Source of the DNA: Hemileia vastatrix | Taxonomy: Eukaryota; Basidiomycota; Pucciniomycetes; Pucciniales; Zaghouaniaceae | Direction of reading: 5' to 3' | Assembly (NCBI GenBank): GCA_030280995.1 | Contig: JASXTE010000005.1 | Span: forward strand, 24,186,001 to 24,250,000 | Length of the DNA: 64,000 nt | In this document: positions 1 to 12,712 of the stretch, in pieces | How the letters are laid out: each line of letters opens with the position of its first letter | How positions within the stretch are numbered: position 1 is the first letter of the stretch | Notes under the pieces: generated by a model | The model's input: the letters and a program-made list of their open reading frames with translations, nothing else | The model's database searches: none | Told to the model about the DNA's origin: nothing | Position numbers and translations under genes: made by a program

Positions 1-431
1 CTGCCTGTGATCTTTTCAGGCTTAAGAAAATCAAGTGTAATCATCCAATTATTCCTTGCAGAACTAACATATATACTGGACCAGCTTCCCTTCTTTATCA
101 AACAATTTCTAAAAAGAGTCTATCCAAAATTCTTACCTTCTTTTGAAATATTAAGGCCAAAACAGCTCCCTCCTCTAAAAATCTAACCCTGAGCTTTCTC
201 CTCCTTCTCAGTATCCCAACCCTATATTGCCAGTATTACCATTTAGCTTTACTGAGACCTTATTTCCTGGCTCTAAAAGCTAGTCCTTTATTTTAATTTA
301 AAAAAACCCCTTACTAATTCACATCCATCTACAATTCTTTTCCCACTCCTAATTTCTTCTCCTAAGCTATTTAAATCACCAATACAGATAATGTTTCCCA
401 GGTGCAGAGTGACTACATTTATCATCATCCA
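1..431. other. Unassigned AT-rich sequence
   Basis: No gene, repeat family or RNA signature recognised. The sequence is AT-rich with pyrimidine-rich patches. Confidence 0.5.
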
Positions 432-602
432 ATGTTTCATAGATATCTCTTTCTTGATTTTTGTGATGACATGAAGAGAAAATTTTTAACATATTTTCAA
501 GAAACTACTGCTAAAAATACTGAAGATTTAATGAAGAGAAGAATTTTAATGCAAAAATTTGATAATGATGTTGAAATATTTCAAAGAGATTATTTTTTTT
601 GA
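432..602 (+). CDS. Small hypothetical ORF
   Basis: An ATG at 432 opens 56 codons ending in TGA. The product is charged, with several Lys/Arg and Glu/Asp clusters and aromatic ends. No motif or family is recognised. An acceptor-like cccag lies just upstream near 400, so it could instead be an internal exon. It may be chance: AT-rich sequence of this kind yields ORFs of this size. From 603 to 1328 I see nothing I can name. Confidence 0.15.
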   Translation: MFHRYLFLDFCDDMKRKFLTYFQETTAKNTEDLMKRRILMQKFDNDVEIFQRDYFF

Positions 603-1328
603 CTGGTCTTCTCTTCTTTTTAAAATTACTTCTTTAGTTCTTGATAAAATGTTGTCTAGTTGATCTTTATAACTTTTTGTCTAACTTTAATAAAGTAAGC
701 TTGATAGAACTCTATTTGCCTTGTGATTATTCCACTACTCAGAAAAAGGCTTGAATCCCTTCAAACTCCCCTCTAAAAGTCTCTAATTTTTCACAGCATG
801 AGAGAAAGGGTCTCCTAAACTAGCCAAATACTTTGATTTCATTCCTACTGGGGTTCCCACTGAGAAAAATACTTTGATTAAATTCTTGCAATAAGGTCTT
901 CCAAGCATCCACCTAAATAGTCTACCAATGAGACCCACAAATAGTACAACTTCTATATAACTTCAAAAGATTCAGCATCACAACATTCAAATAAACTTCC
1001 AGCACTTTAATCCACTTTAAAAATATTATCAGAATTTTCATATTCCCAGGCTCTCATGGCACCTTTATTTCCAGTCTTTAAAATCTCTATTATTAATCTA
1101 TTCCAAAATTACCACCTTTCTTTAATCATAAAATAGATTTTTAACCAATTGACATCTTCATTCCCTTAAGTTAGTTGCACCATATCCAGCAAAGATTGAG
1201 TTGTCCAATGACTGAATATCAGATTGAGTACTGATGAACCAGTGATAAATTTAAAATGATTGAATTGAATATCCTTTGAGATCTACATTCCATTCTAAAA
1301 ACCTTGAGGAACCAAACTTTTAATTGAT

Positions 1329-1424
1329 TTCCAGTTTATAGTCTTGGTGGACCTCCCTACTGCAAAACCAACATAAATTGTCCATATAAAGAATGATATA
1401 CCAGTTTAAAGTCTTTGTGGATCA
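1329..1424 (-). repeat. Antisense fragment of the E-element repeated motif
   Basis: Two copies, near 1330 and 1401, match in reverse complement the motif in the 3' region of element E (a GTC..GAC stem followed by TTTAAACTGG). This suggests a small relic of an antisense E-family element. Its borders are unclear. Bases 1425-1770 hold nothing I can name. Confidence 0.4.
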
Positions 1425-1770
1425 AATAGAAAGTAATTTCAAATTTAAGGTAATAGTTGACCAAATACCTGTAGTTCATTCCAGGATTAGGTCATGGGGG
1501 AACCAAACAGTCCGTCGATTCCAACTGCCTGCTACTGTCCTTGAGCCCAATTTCACCACTTTCCTTTTTCCATTCCCTATTCTCCTATCCAGGTTATACT
1601 TTCCATACTAATTAACAATTTTTCAAGATGAATCCTTCCAACTTCACTGAAGCTAAAGACCAAGCTTGTGACTAATGTTCCTTTATCCATCAAGAGAGAA
1701 TCTAAACCTAAAACCTGAGAAGACACACATACAATAGGGCCTGTTCCAACTGTTATGAGATGAAGAGAAA

Positions 1771-2472
1771 ATGCTCTGGCCTCAAATATTGCTCACTCCC
1801 TCTTCCTGCCACCAGCTTTGCTTCGCATTTCAAACTATCTACTCCATCTCCGAAATTCCTACTCCTTTCAAACCATCTGCCTTTTTGAATATCCCTTCTG
1901 ACTCTGATTCTCTGGCTCCATTTTCATCAACTGCTCCTTTGGCTTCTCAATCTTTTCATTCAAGGCTCTCTTCTTCCATCCCTGAAATTTCCACTTCCCC
2001 TAAAGCTATGCTAAATCCACCTCTTTCTAACCTAGTTCAGGATGTTTCTCCTTCTCCTACTACTATCTCTACTCCTCCTATAGCAGAGCCAATACTTATT
2101 CATCCTGAATTCAGCAGCCCCCATTGTCCTTCTTCTTTTTATTCTTCAAAGAGACCCAAATCTCCCAGTCCTCCAGCCATAAGCCACAAGAAAAGAAATA
2201 TTCCAACAGTCTAAGGATCATTTATTCCAACTCCACAAAGAGACTTTCTCACTTTCCTAAAACTACCTTCCTATCACAACATTAAAAGTCCCTACTCTTC
2301 CCGTCTTGAAGAAAAATTTCTACAAAGCGTGCCTCTAAATCTTGAGCTTGACACAGTTGACTCTAGTAAGTAATTAAAATTTTCATTCTTCTTTAATTTA
2401 TATCTTGACTTTTATTGTTGTCCTGATCTAGATTCTTCTGGATCCCATTATTCTTTATCTGATTATTATATT
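1771..2472 (+). pseudogene. Hypothetical Pro/Ser-rich gene with intron, disrupted by A1
   Basis: An ATG at 1771 opens a Pro/Ser/Thr-rich frame of about 200 codons, broken once by TAA at 2212-2214 and otherwise open to 2365. A plausible fungal intron follows at 2366-2431 (66 bp, donor GTAAGT, acceptor CTAG, CTGAT branch-like site). The next exon would encode a short Ser-rich tail. A1 inserted at 2473 with att duplicated, so the last codons continue at 7061 with a stop at about 7067-7069. No domain is recognised. Pro/Ser richness could come from compositional bias. The single stop, the intron and the insertion are seen; calling this a former host gene is inference. Confidence 0.3.
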
Positions 2473-5400
2473 TAGCACATAATATGGGGGCTGACTTGGT
2501 AGCAATTATGTAACCTTGAACCCGGGTTTATATCTAATTGAGCACACATTGAAGCCGTGATGAAACAATCATGAAGAAACAGTGAATTAACTTTGAAAAA
2601 ACCTTGAAACTAATTTGAGCCTTCATTGAACAACAGTTAATAAATTGTCCAAGAAATATTTATACTCAAATTAGAGTATTTGTTGAAGGAATAAAAAAAT
2701 TAATGAGCCCCACTATAAATCTAGCCTTGCAGCTTCATAAGATTTTGAAAAATTATACAGTTTTTTCATTTTTTGAAACTAAAGAGACTCTCATATACTT
2801 TGAATTATAAGAGAGTTCAAAAAAATTTATAAGATATTCATCCTATGAATATATAGATAAAACATCCAATATTCTAAGAAATTATTCATTAAGAAAGATT
2901 TATTGAATTTCCATATTTCATCAAATATTTATCAGTAAAAAATTGAGAAATAAACACCCTCTCTCATTATATCAATCAATATTAATAGTTATTTATTCAT
3001 TTTCAAAACATTTGTGGAAGTTAAAACGCTCTTTAAAATTGTTTAACATCAAATTTAGTCAATAGAACAATTTGTAAGATTGATTTACATCCCATATCAA
3101 AATAAGTTAAAACAGGATATGGGCCCAATTCTATTAAAAATAAAGCTTATCATGATCTCCATTATATCAAAAGAATAAAAAATCCAATTTATATGAGAGT
3201 AAAATCTATGGTGAATAAATATTGGAAAATATTTTTAAGTTTTTTTAGGGATGTTTCACACCATTATGATTTCCAAGTCTCATAAAACATTATATAATTT
3301 TTGTGCTTTAATTGTTTCAGAATTGTCCTTAAAATTACTTTCCTCCCTTTAATTTCATATCTCATTCTTCTCCCATATAAAATTTTCTCCCTCTTACATT
3401 TTATTTAAGTATACCAAGAACTATCCCATCCCAAAGCCTAATTCCCCCTTCTCCACCCCTAATCATCCCATTACATCCCTTCTCACTTATTTGCTCTCCT
3501 TAACACCCTATTTATTCCCCTCTTCACCACTTTCCACCCCAACTTTCTTTATATCACTCCTTTTGCTCCCCTTCTAACCCCTTTTACTCTATAGGCAGAA
3601 AAAGGGGTGATTTGAAAAGCCATAGGGGTTGGATAAAAATTGAAAGGGTGGATTGGGGTGGTGTGGGAAATGTCTGGTGTGAAGAGTGAAAAAATGGCGG
3701 TTGAAAGCAAAAGCATTTTAATTAGTTATAAAAGGATTGGGGTGGAGTTGAGGCAAAAATAGATAGGTTAAGGTTGAAAGGGGTGGGGTAGGGTAGGGAG
3801 AGGCAAGAAAGGAGTGGTGAGGGATGAGGATGGTAGTAAAAGGGGTGGAATTGTGTTAAAAGTTAAAATAGAGTGGAGGGGAATAGTGAGGAGGGCTTAA
3901 ACTTGGATTTTGAAGCTTAGAGGAAGTAGCTAATTTATCAGGAGGGCAATAAAAGGGTGGGAGGTGGTAATAGAACTAACAGAAATGACAAGGTAGAAAA
4001 ATTTGTGTGGAGAGATTGCAAGGTTGTCAATTGAGGTAGCAAAAAATGGAGAGTATACTCTACTCTTTGGGCAAACATCAGAGTCACCCCCTCAATCTAC
4101 AGCTCTATTCTGAAAGTATGAAAAATGATTGATAATTATATTTTATTGATATTTTTGAGCTTAAACCTATAGTTTATACATCTTTATTTAATATTTTTTA
4201 TTTGAAATTCACTTTAAGACTAAAAAAGCAATATAATAAAATAATTGGTAACAAAATACTATTTTGCTTTTTCACACAAGTATTCACAGTATGCTTCTGA
4301 TAAGTATACATGATATAAATAAATAATATAAAAGGAAAATTATAGCAAAAAGTTGAAAACTAAAAAAAAACATTTAGAGAAATTTTAAACAATTGAAATT
4401 ATGTATTTTATGAGTATATTGTATTTATTTTTAAATTTAATAGTAAAATATGTTGGATAGATTGAAAATGGTATCGAGTTAAATTAAATAATTAAAGTAA
4501 AGTAAGAAGAAAAGATTTATCTACATATATAAACATTTAGCTTGATTTCATGTTTTGTGATTACTATATATAAATGAGTTATATGTCTCAATATATTTAT
4601 GATAATCTATTCAGTAACAGAAAAAAATTTCTGAGTCCTTTCTTTTACTAATTTTTTTCATTGTAATGACTATATACATTTTCAAAAAAATTATTTATCA
4701 TGTTTTTGGTAGAACTTAGATTGAACTCTCAATGAAATCCTGTTTCCAAGTGTGGTTCAAGCTAAGTTAAGCCATGAAATAATTTATACTTTTTTATAAT
4801 TTTTATTCAGTATTTTTAAATATAAACTTAATTATTTTTTTATATCAAAAAATTTTTATTAAAAAATTTGAAGTTCTGAAAATAAGCTCAAATTAAGAAT
4901 CATTTTGAGAAAATATTATATTAAAAATAGTTTTAATTTGATTATATATTATTATGATATGAGTTCTTTCCATATGACAGATTAAGAAACTAACTAAAGG
5001 TCAATTTTATACAACTATATTATATTAAAAAGGTACCTGGTCTTCTTCTTAGATTTGAAGTACTACAAAAAATAATTATTTTTGCTTTAGGTACACATTA
5101 TATAGGGTCTTCAGAGCATCATATTAATCTTTTAGACTTATATTTGTAAGATGAAGGGAAGCCTCAAAGGATAAAATTGGTGGTTTTGTAAAAAAATAAG
5201 TAAATATCTTTTAAATTAATATATATTTTTATAAAAATTCAAATTTTAATATTTATTTTCTGTTTTAAATATGTAATGAATATTTTAAATTTTTCTATTT
5301 AAATTAATTTTTATAGCAATATACTCATTCCAGTATTATTTTGTGATAACACCAATTTCAAGAAGTTTTATTAATTCTTCTGTTTAAATAAAATATCAAA

Positions 5401-7060
5401 GAGATTGTCTTTCATACACATAGAAATTGAATAGAGACATCATATAAAATCTACTAATTATCAAGAATATCATAATTCCAATTAATCATTGATAAATACT
5501 GAACTCATATATTTAATTTTAGAATTGTTTGTAAGTGTTCAGTTATGAATTACTTTTATCAAAACTTTTATTTTAAATACTAAAAAAGTGTACTTGAAAC
5601 ATTTCACTTAATTTATTTTTCAACACCATAGAATTATAATATTTCTTCTATTCATTTAAAATGTGGAATAATAATATTTTTTATCAAAATATGATTACCT
5701 TTACAGCTGCTTTGCTACATGGGTATGATCTAAAGTACCTATGTTGTATTTTTTACAAAATTCGTATCATATAATAGTTTTTCAATTTGAAACTGATAGA
5801 ATTATGAAAAAGTACCACTTCTACCTATTTAATTCAGTTCTTGAACAATAATATAATCAAAATTTTTAGCTGAAGCACATTTTCTAACATGAGAACACTT
5901 TGCAAAATATATGGTGCTTATTCCCAGGTAGACACTGAAATTATCCCCTAATTCAGAATTGATGCAAAATCAAGCACTAAAATTAAAGTTAAAAAAAAAT
6001 TTATACTACCTTGTTTTGATTATCTTTAAATCTTTTCATCTAGCTTTAATTTCAGCTTTTCATATGGAAAATTTACTGATTACTGATTATTTATTTCAAA
6101 TCAAGAGATTACTCTACCAAATAACCTTATTTACATGTAATTTTAATTAAATACATCATGAAGAGCTCCAGAATATCATATATGTATTACATTTAATAAA
6201 TGTATATTTTGAAAATTCTTAGTAGTTGAATATTCAATAGAAAAAAAAAGAGCAAAAATATATTTTCTTTTAATTTTAATCATCTTCTTTCATATAAAAA
6301 TGTCAAAAACTGGATTAAAATCCACTGGTATAAGAGTTATACTTCATTATAGACATATAATTAAACAATTTATCAATTATTAGTGCTTAGTGTAAAGAAG
6401 CTATGATAGGACTTCATTGAAACATAAATTAGGAAGGAATATTGATATCCTTTATTTTTTTAATTATAAGGCTTTTTACAGTATTCTATAATAAAAGACT
6501 TGAGAATTTTGATGGTTTAATATTTTTCTTTAATATATGCATTGAATTGAAAATACTTATATTGCATAATCAGAAATAATAAAAATACAAAAAAAATATC
6601 AGGTAATATGGTATAAATAAAAAAATTAAAGCTTCCAATTCTTGGTAAAAAGGAGATATAAATAAAAAGAACCACTGATCTTATTTTTTTTTTTTTCAAA
6701 AAATAGCCAATTAAATCATTTGAGTGGTTTTAAGTGATAATTTTGAAATAAATTGTATAATTTTCAGTCTTTTTAATGATCAATTGAAATTTAAAATTAA
6801 AATTAAAATATGTTTTACTGATAAAATTCTGTGAATGGATCAGATTCTTAATCTGCCCTTGTTATTATTTCTATAAATTATTCATTAAAATTTCACTATT
6901 ACTCCAGCACAGGCACCTCCATTGTTGGTTAAGAGCTCATAATGATTTCAAAGTACAGTTCAGTATCAGTTCATTATAAGTCCAATCTGAGTTCCATCTG
7001 AGTTCCATGTAAGCTCAAGTTGAGGACTTTCTAGAAAGTCCCCCCAAATATTGTGTGGTG
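2473..7060 (+). mobile_element. A1: large non-autonomous CACTA-like DNA element
   Basis: The ends are long imperfect terminal inverted repeats. Read inward, the right end starts CACCACACAATAT; the left end (TAGCACATAATATGGGGG) is a mutated version of the same sequence. Other family members start CACTA. The flanking 3-bp direct duplication is att (2470-2472 and 7061-7063). CACTA-type termini plus a 3-bp duplication are typical of the CACTA/EnSpm superfamily. The 4.6 kb body has no long ORF and no transposase, so it is non-autonomous or gutted. The right subterminal region carries repeated GAGTTC-type motifs, as expected for transposase-binding subterminal repeats. Its body can be aligned by eye with A2: a pyrimidine block, then a purine block, then a shared AT-rich tail. 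Confidence 0.75.
3340..4010. repeat. Strand-asymmetric pyrimidine then purine block inside A1
   Basis: About 250 bp of C+T-rich sequence (to about 3595) flips abruptly to about 400 bp of G+A-rich sequence with many GGGGTGG runs. The switch point is a short inverted pair (CCCCTTTT ... AAAAGGGG near 3578-3607). The same arrangement recurs in A2, and the purine half (read L to R) recurs in A3, so it is a family feature. Confidence 0.6.
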
Positions 7061-7430
7061 ATTCTTGATCCAGAACATAATTCAGCTGTCTTGAAATGTA
7101 ATGAGGTTGTACAACAATTTTATTATATTTTCAACATTAATTTGTCCCATTGTAAAGAATATCCTCCAAATTATCATGCAGAAGTATTTTCTAGAGAGCA
7201 AGTTTTGAAATGTCACTTCAAAATTTCCACTTGGCTTGACCATAAAAAATGTCATCAATTTGAAGAAATTGAAATATTTACTAGATCTTTGCCTGAGACC
7301 TTTACTCTAACTTCTTCATCAAGAGAAAAACTTCATTAGCTCTTCAGGCTCTTGCTAGAAATTTTTAAAGAAATAAAAAAAACTATATATATATATAATC
7401 ATAAAATTACTACTACTACTTTTTATTATT
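7061..7430 (+). other. 3' flank of A1, weak reading frame
   Basis: A frame is open from the A1 border to 7339, with Cys/His residues but no ATG of its own. It may be exon or 3' sequence of the gene interrupted at 2472. No motif is recognised. After 7340 there is only AT-rich simple sequence. Confidence 0.2.
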
Positions 7431-7652
7431 ATTTATTATCATTTTATTTTATTTTATTTTTATTTTTATTTTTACTTTTTTCTTGTTTTTATTTTTAAAA
7501 AATTTAAAATTTAAAACTTTTAATAAAATATATCCTAAAAAAATTGTAAATTTAATCATATAATAATATAAAAGATTTCCCCCAGCTACTTGATGAGCCA
7601 TACCCCTGATATCATACCTACATCCAAGTGCACCTTTATTGTGGGATACACT

Positions 7653-7912
7653 CACCATGCAATATGGGGGGTGGACTAGCTAGCAAGTCCGCAACCTTGG
7701 AGCCAGACTCACCACAGATTGAACACACATTGAGCTATAGACAAAGGAACCGTACAATAAGGGATGAAAACCACTCAGAAGAACAGTTTTAGGTGGGTGT
7801 TCAAGTAGAGTTCAGCATGGGTTCAGTATGATTTCAGTCTGAGTTCCATCTGAGTTTGATCTGAGTTCAGGTAGGGACTTGCTATCAAGTCCACCCCCTA
7901 TGTTGTGTAGTG
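7653..7912 (+). mobile_element. M1: short CACTA-like MITE (260 bp)
   Basis: Terminal inverted repeats CACCATGCAATATGGGGGG at the left and ...GTTGTGTAGTG at the right, whose reverse complement starts CACTACACAAC. Direct duplication act at 7650-7652 and 7913-7915. Just inside each end is a near-palindrome around CTAGCAAGTC or its variant. The interior resembles the A1 and A2 ends, with GAGTTCAG-type repeats on the right. Inserted in the 3' untranslated part of E2. Confidence 0.85.
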
Positions 7913-8545
7913 ACTGAAAAGAAATTGAAAAATGAACATAAATAATTTTTAAATTTTTTGAAAAATTTGATAAACAAAAAATAGAAAAATGATCACTGGG
8001 TGGGCTTCCAAAAATTTGTAAAAATGATTGGAAACCACCAGTGATCATTGTCCCCAAACAAATTAATCTTAATAAAATTTAAAATGAAATTTAAATAAAA
8101 AATTTCAAAAATAAGAAAATTAAGCATTAAAAATTTAAATCACAAAAATAAAACATAAAAAACAAATCATTAATCCAGCTTTGAACAATCATAGTAATGA
8201 TGGCATTGTAGTAATCCAATTTATAGTCTTAGAGGACTACCTATATGACAAAAACAAGGCCAAGGTTAAACTAGAAGGGGGAAAATATGGTAACAAACAT
8301 TGTGAAGTAATTTTTTATAGAGCAGCCAGCCCATTAATAACCCCTAAACTTGCCAATATTTAATTTGGAAGGTTCCCCTGTGAAAAATTCTACAAAAAAT
8401 AATTAAATTTCAACACCATTCTTCAAAATTAAATTCTTGAAATTCAAATTTAATTATCATATTTTAATTGATAGTTTTTAGTTTATAATCTTTTCAGTGT
8501 AAATCTCATTAAAACAATAATAAGTAGTTTATCCTAGTTTTGGAG

Positions 8546-11500
8546 TCAGACTTTAACACACCTGGTGCCTCTAGGATAGAAACTCTTTACTTGGTTAACA
8601 GCTACCCTCTTTTTCAACTCCAAGCCATCCAGCTCCTTTAAAAAATATGAACTGCAAGAAACCTGTTCCTTCACTACATACAGTCCATTCCACCTATCAG
8701 CAAACATTTCCCCCACTGACTCACCAAACTCATAATATACAACAAGACCATTTCTCCATTTTTGAAAGGTTTCTTTAATCAATGAGCCAACCAATTATCC
8801 CAATATCTTACTGACTGATTTCAAATTTTCCTCATCCTAGAATATGCCTTCTTTAGAGTTTCTTCTTTCTTCTCTAACTGAACCATTCTTGCACATAATA
8901 ATTCTTCAGTAGTTTTGAATTTATCACAATCTACTCCAAGATATGATTCATCCTCTAGATAAACTTCTAAAACTGCTTTCTGAACAAAAAAATAGTTTGT
9001 ATTGTGAATATCTGGTTGTCTTTTTGTCAGTGATTATTTCAGCAAATAAAACTAATGGTAAATAGTGCCCCCACTTTTCAGCACTTTTTCCACACATCTT
9101 CACCAAAGCATCCTTAATAACTTGATGCCATCTTTTTACCATTCCTTCAGCTTCATGATAATGTGAGTTTGCTACCCTAACCTTTGATTCAAATTTTGAT
9201 ATAGCCTCTCTAAACTATGTACAAAATTCAGGACCTCCATCAACCATCACTTAATTCATCACTACATACCTATATACCCAATCCTTAATTAAAAAATCTT
9301 CCACATTTTTGGCAGTCAAATTAATAAGAAGCACTGCCTCTACCCAGCCAGATAAATAATCTCTGGCTATAATTAAATATTTATATCTTCCCTCTTTAAT
9401 ATGAACAGCATATAAAGTAACCCTAACAATAAGAGTGTTTTCTTGTTTGCATGTCCAGGTTCTTTTGGCCTTAAATAACTTCTCCTTTGACATTCATCAC
9501 ATGACTGAACCCATTTTCATACATCTAAATTCATGTAAGGCCACCAAAAATCTATCAGCAATTTCTCTATAAGTTTCTCCAACTTCTCTATGCCCAATAT
9601 CTTCATGATGTGATTTCATAACCAACTCTTGCCCCTTTCTCTGAGTAATAATTACTTGAGGATTTGGATACCTCCTTTTAATAAGTCTTCTACCAGATAG
9701 ATAAAATGCCAGTGACTTCTTTTGATAGCCACCCATCCATCATTATCACAATTATCTGGACTTTCTAAATTTTACAAATATATAACCATATTAAAGAAAA
9801 ATCCTGTATGTTCCCAGACTTCATCTTGAAATTCCATTAATACCACATCTATGGGAACATCCCTATCACCAAAATCACCTGCACATGAATGAGACAATAA
9901 TTTTACTCCTTTACTTTACCTATTTATCATAAAAGATTTTGAATTATCCTCCTTTGAACCTTCCAACCTTTTAATAACCAAATTTTTTTCTTTCACTTTT
10001 TCACCCTTTTATGCATCACCAACCTCCTTCTAACCAAATTTTAACAATAACCCAACCTCTCTTTAACCAGATTCTCTAAAAATCCAACATATACACCCTT
10101 CACCAATTTTATATTATCCCACACAATATTACCATCCTCATCATAATATACCAAAACATCTCCAACCTCATTCTTACGGAATTTATAAACACTCTCATCA
10201 AGCTCCCTAAGCACATAATTTAAATTTTTTTTACAATTATATAATTTATCCTCATGGTGGAGGTCTTTATTATCTACACATATTAAGCCAGCCAGTTTAA
10301 CCTCATGGGGGAGGTAAGGAAAATCTTCAGCACCTTTTGTGCTGGCCTTAATAACAGGTATATCTTTGTCAAATTTATCTGAGTCAGAATAATCTTTGGT
10401 AGGGGGTTTTCTTGATTTTACATCTGGAATAGTGAACATCTTTCCAGGCTTGTGAACTAAATCAAAAGAAAAATGTTGAGTAAAAGCTAACTACCTGGTA
10501 ATGGGTGCATTCTGTAGCCTTGGGGTATTTATCATTTGAATGAAAGATTTGAAATCTACTTTCAATTCAAAGTGTTGACCCCATAAAACATTTTGAAGCT
10601 CTTTTAAAATTTTATCCACTTCACAGAGCTCCAATTTTGGCTGATAATATTTTGATTCAACCTCAGTAAAAACCACAGATCCATACCTTACTGGTCTAAT
10701 ATAACCAGCTTTATTCATACAGGAAAAGACCTCCCCAGAATCAATCTGACTTGAGTGAACCGCTAAATAAATCCTACATGCATCTTCTCTGTAATCTAAC
10801 ATATGCAAGACAATATCCTCCCCAACAACCTTCTTCAACTTCACAAACACATCTTCACACTCTTCATCCAGCTATAAGTCAGAATCCTTCCTAGTCAACT
10901 GTCTCAAAGTAGCAGCCAATGAAGAAAAGTCCTTGATAAACATTCTAACATGAACACACATGCCTAAAAACCCTCTTACTTTGGTCGTATTCTTGGGTCT
11001 TTTCATGGAAAAAAGTTTATTTACTTTATTCTTTTACATAATCCTACCCTCTCTACATACCACATGAACTAAGAGTTCCAAAGCTGAAACACAACAAGAC
11101 AATTTGGAAAATGAAATTGTTAAACCAGCCTCTTCAATCCTAACAAAATCCTTTCTAAAAGAACAACATATTCCCAGATAAATTTTTGTATCCCTGGATT
11201 CTCCTTCAGTACTTCATTGCCATAATCTGTTGAAGGTACTTTTATTCCACCATCATCAATAAATATACTAGCATATTGTGGAATTTAATCTTAAATAATT
11301 CAAGCCATCTGAGCTTGATAAACAGTAACCAATTTTGTTGCACCTTGAGCTAATCATGTGAACTGTAATAATCCAAGTGGAGTATCAAAAGTAGTGAGAG
11401 GAATAGAATCAGGATGTAATTCTCTCTCATCATATCCCCCCATAATTCTTCCAAACCATAACACATTCTTCCAGAAGATTCCTCCACAAATTTATCTGCA

Positions 11501-12712
11501 CTAGTTGGCATTCCAGCATCTTTTATTGTAACCCTATTTAATTCCCTAGGTTTGTGAACTACACTAAGCTTGCCATCAGGTTTCTTGATGAAGAAAACTG
11601 GACTTGAATAACTTGAAAAAGACTTCTCATACAATACAGTTCAAATTTTTTCTCTAATGACTTTAATACAATTGTTTTTTAATGCCATAGGAATAGGAAT
11701 TGGTTTTTTCTGCCAAGGTTTGTGACAGAAAACAGGAATCTTGTAAGGCTCCATATAAGAATGCTTCAGCAGACCCCTCTCCTCTTCAAAAAAAGCAATG
11801 GCCTTCTCCCTCTTTACCATCACATCTAACAACAACTTTTTCTTTTTGCCTGATAACCAATCATCAGGTACAAAGTTAACAACACCAAATCTCTCCAAAG
11901 TAATTCTTGAAGTTTGTAGAAATTCTGGAATATTCTTGAATAAAGGACAGTCATAAAGATCTATTGTATAATATGTTTCCTTCAAAGGTAGGTTTAATTC
12001 AGTAGGAAGTGGTTCATTAATTGGTCTAACCTTATTAGCTACCTTCTTATAATTTGCTGCTTCAACTTCCACTTTGACTAAAGGAATTAGTTCTCTTCTT
12101 TATCCACCTTAAAATAAATTGTTAAAAGAACTTTCTTCATCATCTGAATCAAAAACAAAATAAGATGAAACATAATATTTATTATTTTTTTAAAAAAATT
12201 TACCCCCCATTCCTTTGTCTAATTTATCATCTGATATTTAAACACCATTACCACTATCTTCCACCTTAAGATCCCCTGTAAATAAAGTTGGAAGTTCAAC
12301 CTCTTCCTGGAGGAAAGTAATAGAATCATCACAAATATTTTTTTTTGTGAATTAATTATTGTAATATTTTTTGTTGATTTTGTTGAGTCAATTGCAGTTT
12401 GTCCTCTTTCTGGAGGCCATAAATATACCTCCACAAATATCACCACTACCTTCCAAATTTTCATTCCAACCTTTATCCAACACAATACATCCCATTTTTA
12501 AGGTTTATAAAAAAATATGATAATGATAACTGACATACAGAAAACTTTAACACATAATTGAATTCCAATTAAATATCCACAGAAATAATTGAGAATACAC
12601 TTGAATTATCTCCAAGTGAGCTTACCTATTGCAATCTGGGATCACTTCATGGGGAGATATTTCAACATTAGAGCAATCTGCCCTAGCTACCCCAAAAAAT
12701 GGGGTTCTTTAA
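8546..12712 (-). pseudogene. E2 pol remnant (RT, RNase H, integrase)
   Basis: In minus-strand order: the region after the Gag-Pol overlap with acidic and Lys-rich spacers, reverse transcriptase fragments (11350-12072, with SPVFFIKKPDGKL), RNase H fragments (10491-10850), a linker with the E-type repeated motif (10041-10439), integrase fragments (8948-9736, including the DAVHIKEGRYKYLI-like stretch) and the integrase C-terminal WNGLY region (8546-8794). Each piece matches E closely enough to assign, but frames change and stops recur throughout. Not functional as it stands. Confidence 0.8.

Noticed and set aside
7055..7339. Gene starting inside the A1 terminus
   Set aside because: The only start would be a GTG inside the terminal repeat; not credible for a nuclear eukaryotic gene.
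7449..7658. Minus-strand ORF ending in Lys repeats
   Set aside because: Runs through an A/T simple repeat and the edge of M1; no coding support.
8181..8363. Small plus-strand ORF
   Set aside because: It is the antisense of the E-family 3' untranslated region within E2.
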